The position numbers and the translations under genes were made by a program. From Plasmodiophora brassicae (lineage: Eukaryota > Endomyxa > Phytomyxea > Plasmodiophorida > Plasmodiophoridae): 64,000 nucleotides of DNA. The notes under the pieces were generated by a model. It made no database searches. It worked only from the letters and a program-made list of their open reading frames with translations, and was not told the origin of the DNA. Every line of letters begins with the position of its first letter. The stretch's first letter is position 1. The DNA lies in the NCBI GenBank assembly GCA_039704465.1, contig JASFAU010000003.1, forward strand, positions 1,834,504 to 1,898,503, given 5' to 3'. Positions 21,554 through 32,297 of this stretch are shown piece by piece.

Positions 21554-22044
21554 TGACGGCGGCGGGCGCGAACGTGACGCGGATAGGCAATGTACAGGAC
21601 GTTCAGGAGGCGTGCGGCACCGCGAACTAATATGGATATGGCGGGCACAGGGGGACGATTGGGACCTTCCGGTCGGACGCGCGGGCGCCCGTGCGATCGA
21701 TCGGTTTGACACGGGTGTGGGGCCTGGCCGGCGTCAGCAACCTCGTGACTCACTGCTGCTGACATCGGTCGACAGGGCGCGCTGACGCAAAGACCGGGCA
21801 CGCAGGATGCATGTGATATCAGGGGACGACGTATACCAGGGAAGTCGACCTTGCAAGACGTATCTCCCTGCGCGAGGCGTCGCTGAACTGTTGTGGCGCG
21901 ACTCAAGCGAACCACCGGGCAGGTTCCTGGGACGAATGATGCACCGGCGTGCTCTACACGACGCCCTGGGATGGCACTGCCAAATGTGATCGAGGGGTCG
22001 AACACAGACATGCCCTGTATGTCACGCCCGGTACACTAACTAGA
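21554..22044. other. Intergenic, nothing recognised
   Basis: Between the start of the GPI-like gene and the 3' end of CAND1; no supported frame. Confidence 0.5.
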
Positions 22045-25000
22045 TCAGGGTGACGAGCGCCTGGGTTTCGCGGTCAAGCCGTCGAGCATCTCGGCGAGGA
22101 CCGCCGTCTTGAGGACCTGCTGGTAGAAGACGTGGAACTTGGGGCACTCAGTGACGACTCCGCTCAGGCTGTGCAGAGCGTGCATCGTGCGCACGAATGC
22201 CAGCAGGGCGGCCCGCGCGTCCGAGTCGGCCGGCGAGCGCTTCAGCTGCGTCAGCCTCGCCTTGACAGCGGGCATCATCCGATCGGGCAGGTCCTCGAGG
22301 AAGCCCAGCGGCTCCGAGTGCGGGATCGTGGACGACACCCATAGGATCAGGTCGTACGCCTGCAGGTGCAGGTCCCGGTCGGGATCGCCCAGCCCATGTT
22401 TGGACATCGCGTCGAGCACCGCACGAGCGAACGGGACCACGTCCGCGCCGGTGACGACATCGCGAAGAACACGAAGGCACCCGTAGGCGGCCAGCCGCAG
22501 CACCAGACCCTCGTCGACGGTCTCTGCCAACGTTGCCCACGATCACCAACGGCCAGATGCGGGCGCCGACGACGACGACGCCGCGTACCTTTGAACTGGC
22601 CGAAATCAATCTGACGGATGAGTTCGTGGCGGACGCGGACGCTTCCCAGCACGGCGGGAACGATGACGTCGAGCACGTGCTGGCGCGTCAGAAGGCGCCT
22701 CGATGCCGACTGCAGCATGGCGGTGACGGCGATGAACGCCTGACGCTGGACTTCGATGTCCGACGCCGACAGAAGCGCCAGGATCCGGCCCGGAGACACG
22801 GACGACACCACCGGCGAACTGAACGAGAACGCAAACGCGGTCACCACTGTCGACAGCGTCCTCGGCGAGCTCGACGACAGATGCGATTCGGCGTCAGGAA
22901 CCATGACGTCGGGAGCCAGAATCAGGAGCTTCCCCAGGCATTCGGACACCATCAGACGTACGCCTGCAACAGGACAGTCAGTAGGGAGCGCGCGCAGGCG
23001 GCCATCGCGACCGAAACGCCATCGTGCCTTCATCGGCGGACTCGGCGTATCGCCAGAGGATGCGGGCGAACGCATCGAGATGGTCGCGCTGCACGTGCAG
23101 GGTGGCAGAGTTGACCAGGAGCTCCTTGAGCGAGTGCAGCAGGAAGTACGAGTTGGCGGCGTCGTGCGTTTCCAGGTTGGCGACAATGGGCGCAATCAGG
23201 ACGTTGTTCCCGGCGGCGCATTGCCCCAGCGCGGTCGACGCCGCCGCCTTCACCGACTCGTTGCCGTCGGACGCCAACGATAGCAGCAACGGGAACAGGG
23301 CCTGGACCTGGGCACCCGGCAGACGGTGGCGCTCGCCAACGGCCCCGATCACGAACAGCGACAGCTGCCGGTCAGCATTCGGGTCCTGGAACGTCTGCAG
23401 CAGCGACGTCACGGCAGCGTCCAGGCTGTCAGCGGCGCCCCTCGTCATGCACGTTGCAATGGCGACCGCCAGCGGCGAATAGCAGGCCGGCGGGAACCCC
23501 GGCCGTTTCGACAGATCCGTCAGGCGCGACAGCAACGACGCGTAGTACTTCCCGCCAGACAGTGTGGCGATCGACGCCAGAACGGCGTTCAGGGCGGCGA
23601 GCGCTGGACGCGGCAACGTTTCCGACTTGGCGATCGCGTCGCACGACAGGTTGACGATGCCGGTGACGACCGGCTCGGGGACGGCCTGGACCCGCGCCAA
23701 CAGGTTCGCCAGGACCGAGGCCACAATCGTCAGCAGCGCCGCATCCGCCTCGGATGCCGACATCAACGACGACTGCAACGATGACAGGGTGGTCAGCGCC
23801 CGATACAGGACGGGCTGCTGGAACGCGCTGGCGAACTTGCCCAGGTACGCGTCGACGAGGTCGACAACCTCGTACAGCAGGCCGGGCTCCTTGGCGTCCA
23901 GCAGATCCAGAGCCGCCGTCGTGCACGACGACGCATAGGCAGACAGAGCATCGGGAGCGTACTCGCCCCGCGCCATGGTCGTCAGGGCGTGCACGGCCGC
24001 AACGCGACACGACTTGTCCTGAGCGAGCGTCAGCAGACGCTCCACGACGACCTGCACGACGCCCTGGTCGCTGCCGTGCCCACTGGCAACGTACACGCTG
24101 AGAACGCGGCACGCGCCCTCGGACGGCAACGCCAGGACGGTTCGCAGGATGGCGGACAGGTCCACAGGGCGGCCGCGAACGGCATGGCAAACGGCGGCCA
24201 TGGCGGCGAACACGCCAGGTTGCAATTTGGCATTCGTCATTGACGGATCGGTCAGCGTGGTGACGACAGCGGGAACGTCAATGTCGGGTGGCGACGCGGA
24301 CGCGAGGACCTCGCGCAGCGCTTCCAGAGCGACCATCTGGACGGAGACGTCGCGACCGTCGCGGCAAACCTGGAGAACGGGAGCCAGGACAAGGCCGGTC
24401 GGTGGGCGTATCGCACGAATCAATTCCAGGAGGGTCGTCGTCGCGGGCAGGCTTGCCGACGTCGACGCCGAGCCAAGGTGATGCATCAGAGACGCCACGA
24501 GCGCTGGGCACGCCTTGGCAATCACACCAGTCGCCGACCTACAGCACGACAGAACTGTCATCGACGCCAATGATGGGGATGATGCATGATCGGAGGCGTT
24601 ACCCAGCGGAATGGGCAGCGGCATCCAGGAGCGGCGCGTTGCGACAAGCGACCGCGATGACGCTGAAGACCTGTGTCTGGACGGCAGGTTCGCGTTCGGC
24701 CAGTCGTTGACGGGCGGCGTCAACGATATCGGGGAGCGCCTTGATGACGACAGCGGCTAGGTCATGCGCTTCAACCAGCGCGATCAGCACGTTGCACGAC
24801 GCCAGACGAACCTTCCAAGTCGTGTCACCAGCGTCATCAGCGCCGGTGGCGTCGACTTCGAGGCCCCAGTCGTCACCGTCGCCGCCGCCGTCATCCCACT
24901 CGCCGTCAGCATCCGTCATCGTCTCGTCATCATCGGCGACAAAGTTCGGGTCCAGCGGAAGCAGCGACAGGGTGAGTTTGACGAGACCAGCGACGAAAGG

Positions 25001-26253
25001 CGTCATCTGTTTCGGGGACGACGCCACCAGCGATTCGAATATGGTCAGGGCGTGCTGGCGAACGGACACGATCGTCTCCTCGGCGTCGGATAGGGCCGGC
25101 GCATGACGAAGCTGTGCCAGCGATTCCAGCACCGGCACCAGCTGAGCAATGTACGGGGCCATGCGCGCGCCCACCTTCAAGCACACACATTCCAGGGTGA
25201 ACACGAGCGCTGCCGTCCGCCGAGACTGATTCCCTAGGTAGGCAGCGGGCGGCACAACCCGTTACAAACGTGGACGGCAATCGGACGCGGTGACGCGCGT
25301 GACACCTTGTTGAGGGGCCTGCCCGATGAGATGCCGGACGAGTTGGTCCAGCATGGACGGGGTGGCGATACCGGCGAACGACTTGATCAGGATCGGAATC
25401 GACGTATCGTCATGGGCGTCCGTGCCCAGCAGGCCGAGGAGAATGGCCAGAATGTCCTGCAGGTGGGCGTCGCCAAACGACGACGACGGGAAGTGACCCA
25501 TCAGGCTCTGCAAGAGGACCAGGCAGGGGGCCCGGTCCGTCTCGTACGACTCACGGTCCGCGCCCTGATCCCGACGAAGAATCTTCAGGATCGGCGGCAG
25601 CAGCTGCTTGGTCACCTACGAGGAGAGCAGCGAATCGTCAGACCGCTGGCTATACCCGAGCTCGACACGAACGACACGGACGAGTTCGCCCAGGTCAACG
25701 GGAACGTAATCAAGGATGACGCGTAGACCCTCGGCGTACATATCGCGGAGCGATGCATCACCGGTACGGGACAGTGACCCGAGCGCGCTGCGGCAACGGT
25801 CACCATGGTCTCGTACCGCTGCGGAAGAGTGCATCCGTACCTGACGATCTCGATGACCTCGCTGGTCTCGAATTTCTGCACGATCGAGCACAAGCTGTTG
25901 CCGTCGTGGGAGTTAGTGTTTCGGCGCAGACATAATGGATGGAGGCATGGATGGATCGGTACCAGTTCAGGGCAATCGCCTGTACGTCGCTGGAGGAATC
26001 CTGGAGGCGCTTGAAGATCTCCTGACGGACAGTGGCCTGCATGGCGGCGTCCAGGTTCGGCAGCGACTCGATCATGCTCTTGAGGTCGGAGATGGCCATA
26101 TACCGCTCGTCCTTGTCGTGATGTTGCATCTGCGCACGCATGCCACCCCGTCGGTGTCACTGGCAACGACGACGGTCCGCAGGGGCACGGCGATACCCGT
26201 TGCAGCAGGGCGCGCATATCGTCGACGGCGGCGCTGGCGCTCGCCATCGCCAT
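22045..26253 (-). CDS. CAND1: CAND1 (cullin-associated NEDD8-dissociated protein), complete
   Basis: Nine exons (26197-26253, 25963-26129, 25841-25894, 25676-25787, 25306-25615, 24603-25233, 23028-24538, 22589-22963, 22045-22523) join in phase to 1231 codons, practically the length of human CAND1. The start 'MAMASASAAVDDMRALLQR' continues across an intron to 'MQHHDKDERYMAISDL'. The acidic insert 'LDPNFVADDDETMTDADGEW' precedes 'TTWKVRLASCNVLIALVEAH'. Near the end are 'SECLGKLLILAP', 'VRHELIRQIDFGQFK' and 'TVDEGLVLRLAAYGCLRVL'. CAND1 is an all-helical HEAT-repeat exchange factor that wraps cullin-RBX1 and swaps substrate adaptors. A TAG between 'DDSLLSS' and 'VTKQLLPPIL' lies inside intron 4 when a phase-0 donor at 25675 is used. 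Intron 7 (22964-23027) starts GC, not GT. The fourth donor is one of three phase-0 options. Confidence 0.92.
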
Positions 26254-27489
26254 CGACCGGTGCGTCACGTTCACTGGAAAGATGCGTGCGCGCCCTGCGC
26301 TGCGGCACCTCACCCGGCACCCGGATCCGACCGACGCTGACCAACTGGGTATATCGTAGGTAGGTACCAAATACCAAGTAGGGCGTCTGACGACACGCCC
26401 AGGCAACAGGAATGAGGTTGGCACCGCACGCACGAGGTGGACGTTGTTCGACCCTGTAGATCGGGTGTCGGTTGCTGAATACTGTCATGAGCAGCGCCAG
26501 GCGATAGAAACAAGCGCACGGTGGCCTTCCCAGGCAGTCGTACACGTCGGGGATCGCCCTGACAGTAATATCTGCCATGATCCGCGTTGGGTCCTGCGCA
26601 GCATTGGCCGCCAAGGAGGCGTCGTCGTCGGCCGACAACCGAGTCGCCGTCGCGGCGATGGATGCCGCCCGCGAGCAGCACTCGACGCCGGCCGGATCGT
26701 CCAGCGACTGCACGACGATGGCGTTCATCACGAAGCTTGCACTGCGGGGCAACCGCGAATCCAGGGGCGTCTGGTCTCGATTCGGCCAGCCGTACGTCCC
26801 ACACGGCAAGCCCGACCTACGCCTCGCCGAAAGGTCCTGTCGACCCGTGTGCGGCAATGGACCGGTATGTACCCTGACGCGATGGCCTTCGTATAGGGCT
26901 CACGAAGCGAAAATGAAGCGAGGCGAGCTGCGCCAGGAGATTGGCGTCACAGCAGCAGCGGGTGCAGGGCAGGCCGATACCCACCAGACACATGGAAAGT
27001 CGAACGCACACCATCATCAGTCGCCGCAGCAGCAAACGGCCAAGACGGTTGCGGTGGTGCCCAATGGATCGGGCCGCCAGGCGAACGGTCGGCTGCGGCG
27101 TGAGGTGGACATGGACAGGTACAAGTTCCCGCGAGCACAGATCCATGACGCCGAACAACGCTGCCGCATGGGCAGGAACGGCAACCTGTTCGCCCGCGGC
27201 AGCGACCGTCAACGGCCGGATGCTCAGACGTCGTTCCCGCGCCTCGACCTCACAAGTACGCACCGGAAGGTTGCTCGTTCACGCTGCCGCCCCGAACTGA
27301 CCATGGTCTGGAATGCAGAGGTCAAATTCGCTGACGCCCAGCAGCGGCAGTGCCCGTAAGTTGGACTCGTATTGGTGAACGATATCGGCGTTAGATGTCT
27401 CCTGATACGCTGGCCGCGTCGGCACCGTCAGATCTGAAACGCGGTGCACGTCGAAGATTCTCGGTGGGCCGCCTGCGCCAACGTCATAT
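26254..27489. other. Unresolved region, possible exons on either strand
   Basis: Long overlapping frames occur on both strands: plus 26577-27359, and minus 26310-26857 with 'SLDDPAGVECCSRAASIAATATRL'. Neither has a domain I recognise. It contains the 5' flank of CAND1 and perhaps the first exons of the plus-strand gene that ends at 28011. Confidence 0.35.
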
Positions 27490-28011
27490 TTGTTCGCCAC
27501 GGGCGTGGATCAGGCAGAGGAAGATGCCGGGGCGTGGCCATCTTCGTTCTCTGCGTCGTTACAAGGAGCAAACCAGGCGGGCGCTGCAAGTGGGACCGGT
27601 GCGGGCGCACCACAGTCGGTGACGAACCAGAAGCCTCCGGCGGCGCGTACAACGTACCTGGGTGAGGACCCGGCGCAGCGATGGAGGCAGAAGTTCAAGG
27701 ACACGCGAATGCGCCTGGACCTTGAACTTCAGCAGCAGCTGGCGCGCGCCAAACTCGACAGGGCGGACGTCCTCCAGAACCGGAAATTAATTGGCGCTGC
27801 CACATCGATCGCTACGAGGCGGGCGGCCAACCTGTGCGCCAGCCATACCGACACGAGCGTATGGGGCGCAGTCCTCGCCGAGCAGGCACGCGACAAGCAG
27901 GCCCGACTCGATCTGCTGGACAGCGCATCCCTAGACGACTCCAGACGCACGGAACTCTACCGAGAACTCGAGGTGCCACGTGCACGCCGCCCCCTGGCAT
28001 CAACCGGCTAA
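27490..28011 (+). CDS. Hypothetical helical protein, C-terminal exon
   Basis: The frame looks protein-coding: 'EDPAQRWRQKFKDTRMRLDLELQQQLARAKLDRADVLQNRK', read in pieces, is a long charged helix, followed by 'AVLAEQARDKQARLDLLDSA' and 'TELYRELEVPRARRP'. An acceptor GGATCAG before 'AEEDAGAWPSS' near 27510 suggests that earlier exons lie upstream. No family is recognised; coiled-coil character is likely. Confidence 0.45.
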   Translation: MFATGVDQAEEDAGAWPSSFSASLQGANQAGAASGTGAGAPQSVTNQKPPAARTTYLGEDPAQRWRQKFKDTRMRLDLELQQQLARAKLDRADVLQNRKLIGAATSIATRRAANLCASHTDTSVWGAVLAEQARDKQARLDLLDSASLDDSRRTELYRELEVPRARRPLASTG

Positions 28012-28059
28012 TCGACTGACCCATATCGTTGTCAAAGGTCCTGGCCGAGAGTTTATGCT

Positions 28060-28465
28060 ATGAGCGGGGCGTTGAAGTCCCTGCAAGCGCCGACCTCGTC
28101 AGAGCCGTCGCCTGTGTTCGGGAGTACGGCTCGGCAGGAACCGTGCACCGTTGCGGTGTCGTTTGACGTGGGAGGCTATCAGGTTGCTGGAGGCACGGAC
28201 GCCACTGGACCATCACCTGCTGTTTGCGGCCATGCGCCGATTGTCACCTGGTTGCTACCAGTCTCTGCATCAGCTCGTCGTGCTTCGTTTCCTGAGACGA
28301 CGGTGCAATGCAACGCTATCGGACATCAGCAAGGTATGGACGAATCCCGATACGCGGCACGGTCGGTTGCAACTGATCCTTCGTACTGGGAAGGCGGGTC
28401 TGACCATTCCTGAGGCCGCCCTTGTAGTGATCATGTCCGACAAAGACAGCGTGCACGTAATATAA
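28060..28465 (+). CDS. Hypothetical small gene, probably spliced
   Basis: An ATG at 28060 opens 'MSGALKSLQAPTSSEPSPVFG'. From about 28151 another frame is the more protein-like one ('EAIRLLEARTPLDHHLLFAAM', 'LHQLVVLRFLRRRCNATLSDI', 'AGLTIPEAALVVIM'). A junction between the two is expected near 28150-28190, but I could not place it. Function unknown. Confidence 0.35.
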
Positions 28466-28688
28466 AGGAACGGCAATAGGACATTGGCGTTCGTGGAATC
28501 GTCCAGACTGGCAGAGGAGAGACGCCCAACAGAGCGTTGAGCCGACACACCACGGCGGTCCCCGTGATGTCACGTGAATGACGTCACGGATTCCAGGCCA
28601 GCATCCGACGGCAACAGCACTGATGACCATACCCACAATCGTTCGTCAACCAGGACACCGCTGGTCGGGCGCTCCCGCTTCCAATCCG

Positions 28689-29798
28689 ATGCATCGCGTT
28701 TCCTCCAAATCCATGGCCATTGTTCTCATCCTGTTTTCTGTGGCGCTCGCTAGCGATTGTCCAGAGCCGCCTCGTCTTCCTCAGTCACCGCCAGGCCCGG
28801 TTCCAGCGCCGAACCCGCCGCCGGCACCCGGTCTGCCTGCGAACACGAACGGCATCCGCATGGCGAACGTTGCAGCGTCGCCTCCTGCCCCACCGGCTCC
28901 CACCACCGACAACTCCATCCGCCTGCGCCTGACGTACACTTTGGACGAGGGCGACAAGCGCACGATCCGGTGCCCACACGGCGGCAAGTTCACGACGCTG
29001 TTCTGGGCCGGCTATGGGCTTCAGGACCTCCTGCCCGCCTCCCAGAACTTCTTCAGGGACCGCGGGTGCCATTCAGCGAGATCGCATGACGTCGTCGCCC
29101 AGCGCTGCCTGAACCAGGCGCAGTGCGACCTGGAGGCGAACAACGGCGTGTTTGGCGACCCGTGTGTCGGCACCCGCAAGACGCTGTCGGTGGCCATCGA
29201 ATGCACGATGCCGGCGACTCGGTCGACGACGACAACCGTCGAGATCAAGGAAGGCAAGAAGAAGACCGTGACCTGCGCGAAAGGCGGCACGATCTCGAAC
29301 GTGCTGGCGGCCATCTACGGGAAGCCGTCCAAAGGTTGTGCAGCGACGACCAGCATGGATCGTGTTCGCCAGGCATGCCCGAACGGGAAGCAGTCGTGCG
29401 AGCTGTTCGCCGACAACGGCGTGTTCGGGGACCCCTGTGTCGGCACAGGGAAGACCCTCCAGGTCCAGCTGGAATGCGCATCGCCCACTGTGACCAAGAT
29501 GCAGAAGTCGTTCAAGGTCGACGAGGACCAAACCACGGACGTGACGTGTGACGATGGCGAGCTGTCCGTCGTGGTTTGGGCGGGCTACGGCCGCCAGGTC
29601 GACCGCTCCGATGGCCTGTGGGACGTAGATCCCAAGTACAAGTGTGACGCGACGTCGTCACGTGCGACCGTCTCAGATCTGTGCCTGAACCGGTCGCAGT
29701 GCAAGCTGTCCGCCAGCAACGGTGTCTTTGGCGACCCTTGCGTTGGCGTGCGAAAGACACTCGCCGCTCGATTCGAATGTACAACGTTCGCTTCCTAG
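28689..29798 (+). CDS. Secreted protein with three SUEL-type galactose-binding lectin domains
   Basis: A single exon of 369 codons starts at the ATG at 28689. It has a signal peptide ('MAIVLILFSVALASD' follows a short N-extension), a proline-rich linker ('PPGPVPAPNPPPAPG'), then three tandem SUEL/Gal_Lectin domains at about residues 78-178, 182-265 and 270-368. Each ends in the family hallmark: 'NNGVFGDPCVGTRKTL', 'DNGVFGDPCVGTGKTL' and 'SNGVFGDPCVGVRKTL', followed by a hydrophobic strand and a Cys. Paired cysteines ('IRCPHGGKF', 'VTCAKGGTI', 'VTCDDGELS') fit the disulfide pattern. Such domains bind rhamnose or galactose. Location should be extracellular; no GPI tail or TM is seen. It heads a cluster of three secreted or surface genes in the same direction. 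Confidence 0.88.
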   Translation: MHRVSSKSMAIVLILFSVALASDCPEPPRLPQSPPGPVPAPNPPPAPGLPANTNGIRMANVAASPPAPPAPTTDNSIRLRLTYTLDEGDKRTIRCPHGGKFTTLFWAGYGLQDLLPASQNFFRDRGCHSARSHDVVAQRCLNQAQCDLEANNGVFGDPCVGTRKTLSVAIECTMPATRSTTTTVEIKEGKKKTVTCAKGGTISNVLAAIYGKPSKGCAATTSMDRVRQACPNGKQSCELFADNGVFGDPCVGTGKTLQVQLECASPTVTKMQKSFKVDEDQTTDVTCDDGELSVVVWAGYGRQVDRSDGLWDVDPKYKCDATSSRATVSDLCLNRSQCKLSASNGVFGDPCVGVRKTLAARFECTTFAS

Positions 29799-29879
29799 TC
29801 ACCACCTTAATACAGGGCAAACCTGCTCCTCACAGTCGTCTGCCGTCGAATAGGCGTACGCAGCTGCCTTATCCAGTAC

Positions 29880-30480
29880 GACAGCAGGCGAAGGTGCTTA
29901 CTGTGCCAGCTTCTTGTCGCGCTTCTGCACGGTGGCGCACGACCTGTGGAAGCTCCCGTTTCTGACGTACCAGAGATCGTCGATGGCTGAAGTTGATATG
30001 CCTGGCTGTGCTGGCCGCATCTCAGCAGACGCACCCGGGCTGTCGATCGGGGTTCCGTCTCGTGCTGCCGCCATTCCGGCAGGTACTGTTCGACCCTCCA
30101 TCCAGACCGCGTCTGCACGTCGGCTGCGTCGTCCAGGGCACGATCCCCGACCTGTAGGCAGTACGCGAAGAAGGGCGCCGAACGTGTGGCCAACGTACAG
30201 ACGACAGTTGTATTCGTCTTCGGCGGCATGGATCCATATCGCCCGCGCTAGCTTGGAAACTTAGGACGTCGTCGATAAGTTTCTCTCCTGGCGTGCGAAC
30301 CGCGCTTAGGACGTGAATTTTCTTGAAGGCTAGTGCGGACGATTTGCAAATGATTACACGTCCCGCGATCGCCGCCAGCAGCAATTCGGAAAGGTCGACC
30401 CCATCGAGGCGCTGTCCGACGAGGACGATGCCTGGGCCCTGCGTCTCCCGTAACAGGCCAATATGAGGTCAGCTGCATGC
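29880..30480 (-). pseudogene. Third, badly decayed copy of the kinase-like gene (C-terminal part)
   Basis: Minus-strand pieces in shifting frames follow the C-terminal half of the 42728-45106 gene. 'QGPGIVLVGQRLDGVDLSELLLA' compares with 'IVFVEQRLDRINLADLSLA'. 'WIHAAEDEYNCRLYVGHTFGALL' compares with 'WINAAEDEYGRRRDVGHLFGALL'. The HRD catalytic loop region is missing between them. The relic is not part of the inverted duplication, so the family has been copied more than once. Confidence 0.65.
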
Positions 30481-30710
30481 CTCGTGCAAACAAATGACCC
30501 AGCGGATCTCGACAATCGGCAGGTAACCTGTACTCGGGTCGGTATCCTATGACCGCCCGGATGAGTCATCCGACCTGTCCGGCGCTGGTCAATCCCCACA
30601 GGTCGCCTTTGTGACTCATGATTTCACCGTGGTCCACCCATAGTCCACTGGAATCACAACTGAAACCAGCGGCAGCAAGCATCACCCACTCCGCACCTAG
30701 ATCATCAGCG

Positions 30711-31898
30711 ATGTCGACACTGTCCAGCGTTCTTCTCCTGCTGCCTATTTGCGTCTTGGCCGGATCCGTCAACCGATCCGTCGACAACACCCTGCTGTAC
30801 AGTGATCCTAGTTTCAGCACGCGGCCGACTTCAACTGTTGACTTCAACAGTGCTGTAACCGGGCGTGTGGCATCAGTACCGGCAGGCCTTTACGCGGCCG
30901 GCAACCAGGCGGTGGCACCACCCCTACCACGTAGATCCATGCGCCGCTCCAGACGTCACCATACTGACGACGTTCTGTCGCCATCCGTTGACATCGACAT
31001 GGACGCGGTCCCAGGCAATGGCTCCGATGACGCGAGCAGCGCCATGCCGCCGACATCGACGTCTTGCATGTTCAACGACACCATGCCATCAACATCGATG
31101 TTGCCCAGCGATGAAGCCGTTAGACTACCCGTGGTTGACAACTTTGCTGACACGACCTTGGTTGATGTGTCGGCTGACTCCATTAGCACCATGCAGTCGA
31201 CACCTGCGATGCCCAGTGACGATGATAATACGTTTCCATCCACTGATACCTACATGGGCACGCCCAAGGTCGACATCTCCATTGCCACCATGAAGTCTGC
31301 ATCGGCGATGACCATTGACGCCACCGTATCGGACGGATGGGCAATTACAGCCACAAGAGTCAAAGCTGATTCGTCAACAGTCCTATCCAATAACAGCTGC
31401 ATCGAATTGGTGGAATCGGGCCATTCATCCACAGTCTCATTGCCCCACACCGCCAAACCGATCGCCATCATTGATGAGCAGAATCAGCCGTCCACAAGGT
31501 CGTTGTCCAGCATCATTAAATCGGTTGCCACCGGGAACGCGATCGGCGATCAGCCCGTGCAGTCTGAAGGTCAGTCGGAACACGAAGCCGCGGACGCAGA
31601 CGAGAGCATGTGGGGCGCCCACAGCCAGGTGGACTTGACAGCACGAAGGTGGCCTCGTGCCAATTACACGGCGTCGAACTGGTATCAACACGGAGCAGAC
31701 GCGAATGCGACGACGAACGTAACCGGCACTGGCCACGAAGCGAAGCAGGTCGTGGGTGCTCATGGGACTGCGATCAACATGAGGGGCGCAGGACATCCAC
31801 CCAAGCTGGTCATCGGTAGCCGGCCGTCATCGTCTCATGACCCTGTGTCGCCGTCGTTGCTGTGTGCGGGCGCTGTATTTGCCCTGTTGGTCGTGTAG
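30711..31898 (+). CDS. Ser/Thr-rich surface prot. with signal peptide and GPI-like tail
   Basis: A 395-codon single exon begins 'MSTLSSVLLLLPICVLAGS', a signal peptide. The mature part is rich in Ser, Thr, Asp and Met, with loosely repeated phrases ('STSMLPSDEAV', 'STMQSTPAMPSDDD', 'ATMKSASAMTIDA') and several N-glycosylation sequons ('NGSD', 'NDTM', 'NYTA', 'NVTG'). The C-terminus is hydrophobic ('SLLCAGAVFALLVV') after a Ser/Pro stretch, as in GPI-anchored proteins. No enzyme motif. It follows the lectin gene and precedes a second gene of the same layout. Confidence 0.7.
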   Translation: MSTLSSVLLLLPICVLAGSVNRSVDNTLLYSDPSFSTRPTSTVDFNSAVTGRVASVPAGLYAAGNQAVAPPLPRRSMRRSRRHHTDDVLSPSVDIDMDAVPGNGSDDASSAMPPTSTSCMFNDTMPSTSMLPSDEAVRLPVVDNFADTTLVDVSADSISTMQSTPAMPSDDDNTFPSTDTYMGTPKVDISIATMKSASAMTIDATVSDGWAITATRVKADSSTVLSNNSCIELVESGHSSTVSLPHTAKPIAIIDEQNQPSTRSLSSIIKSVATGNAIGDQPVQSEGQSEHEAADADESMWGAHSQVDLTARRWPRANYTASNWYQHGADANATTNVTGTGHEAKQVVGAHGTAINMRGAGHPPKLVIGSRPSSSHDPVSPSLLCAGAVFALLVV

Positions 31899-32297
31899 GA
31901 CGTGTGACGCACCGGCCCTGTAAAAGATTACGACCTCGTAACTAAATGAATACGTACGCAACGTCTTCTCAAACAGGAACCCAGATAACGCGCCTGGTGC
32001 GTACAATAAGCACCCCGAGATGGACGCTCTTCCAGAGCTATCATGTTTCGTAAACGCGCAGACCAGCGACTTCGTGACGCTATCTGCAAAACCTATGTAC
32101 TACGGCAGCGGTGACACTAAAGCGTCGGCCGAGGGAATGTTCGGAACCGGGTCATGGAGCAGTTCGACTCAGGTGTCAACTGCGCAGGTCAAATCAATGT
32201 GACTCAACGATGGTAGACGGGTCAATGGATGGTGCAGTGGGACTTGGTGCCTGTTGTTCATTATTCAGACCTGCATTGAGATTCGACAGTTGCGAGC
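31899..32297. other. Intergenic, nothing supported
   Basis: About 400 bp between the two GPI-like genes. Only a 60-codon frame (32020-32202) occurs, without a recognisable motif; the stretch is somewhat AT-richer and probably holds the promoter of the next gene. Confidence 0.5.

Noticed and set aside
25613..25620. In-frame TAG inside CAND1 between 'DDSLLSS' and 'VTKQLLPP', suggesting stop readthrough
   Set aside because: A phase-0 GT donor upstream (25675) and the TAG itself as acceptor remove the stop as part of a 60 nt intron and restore the expected CAND1 alignment.
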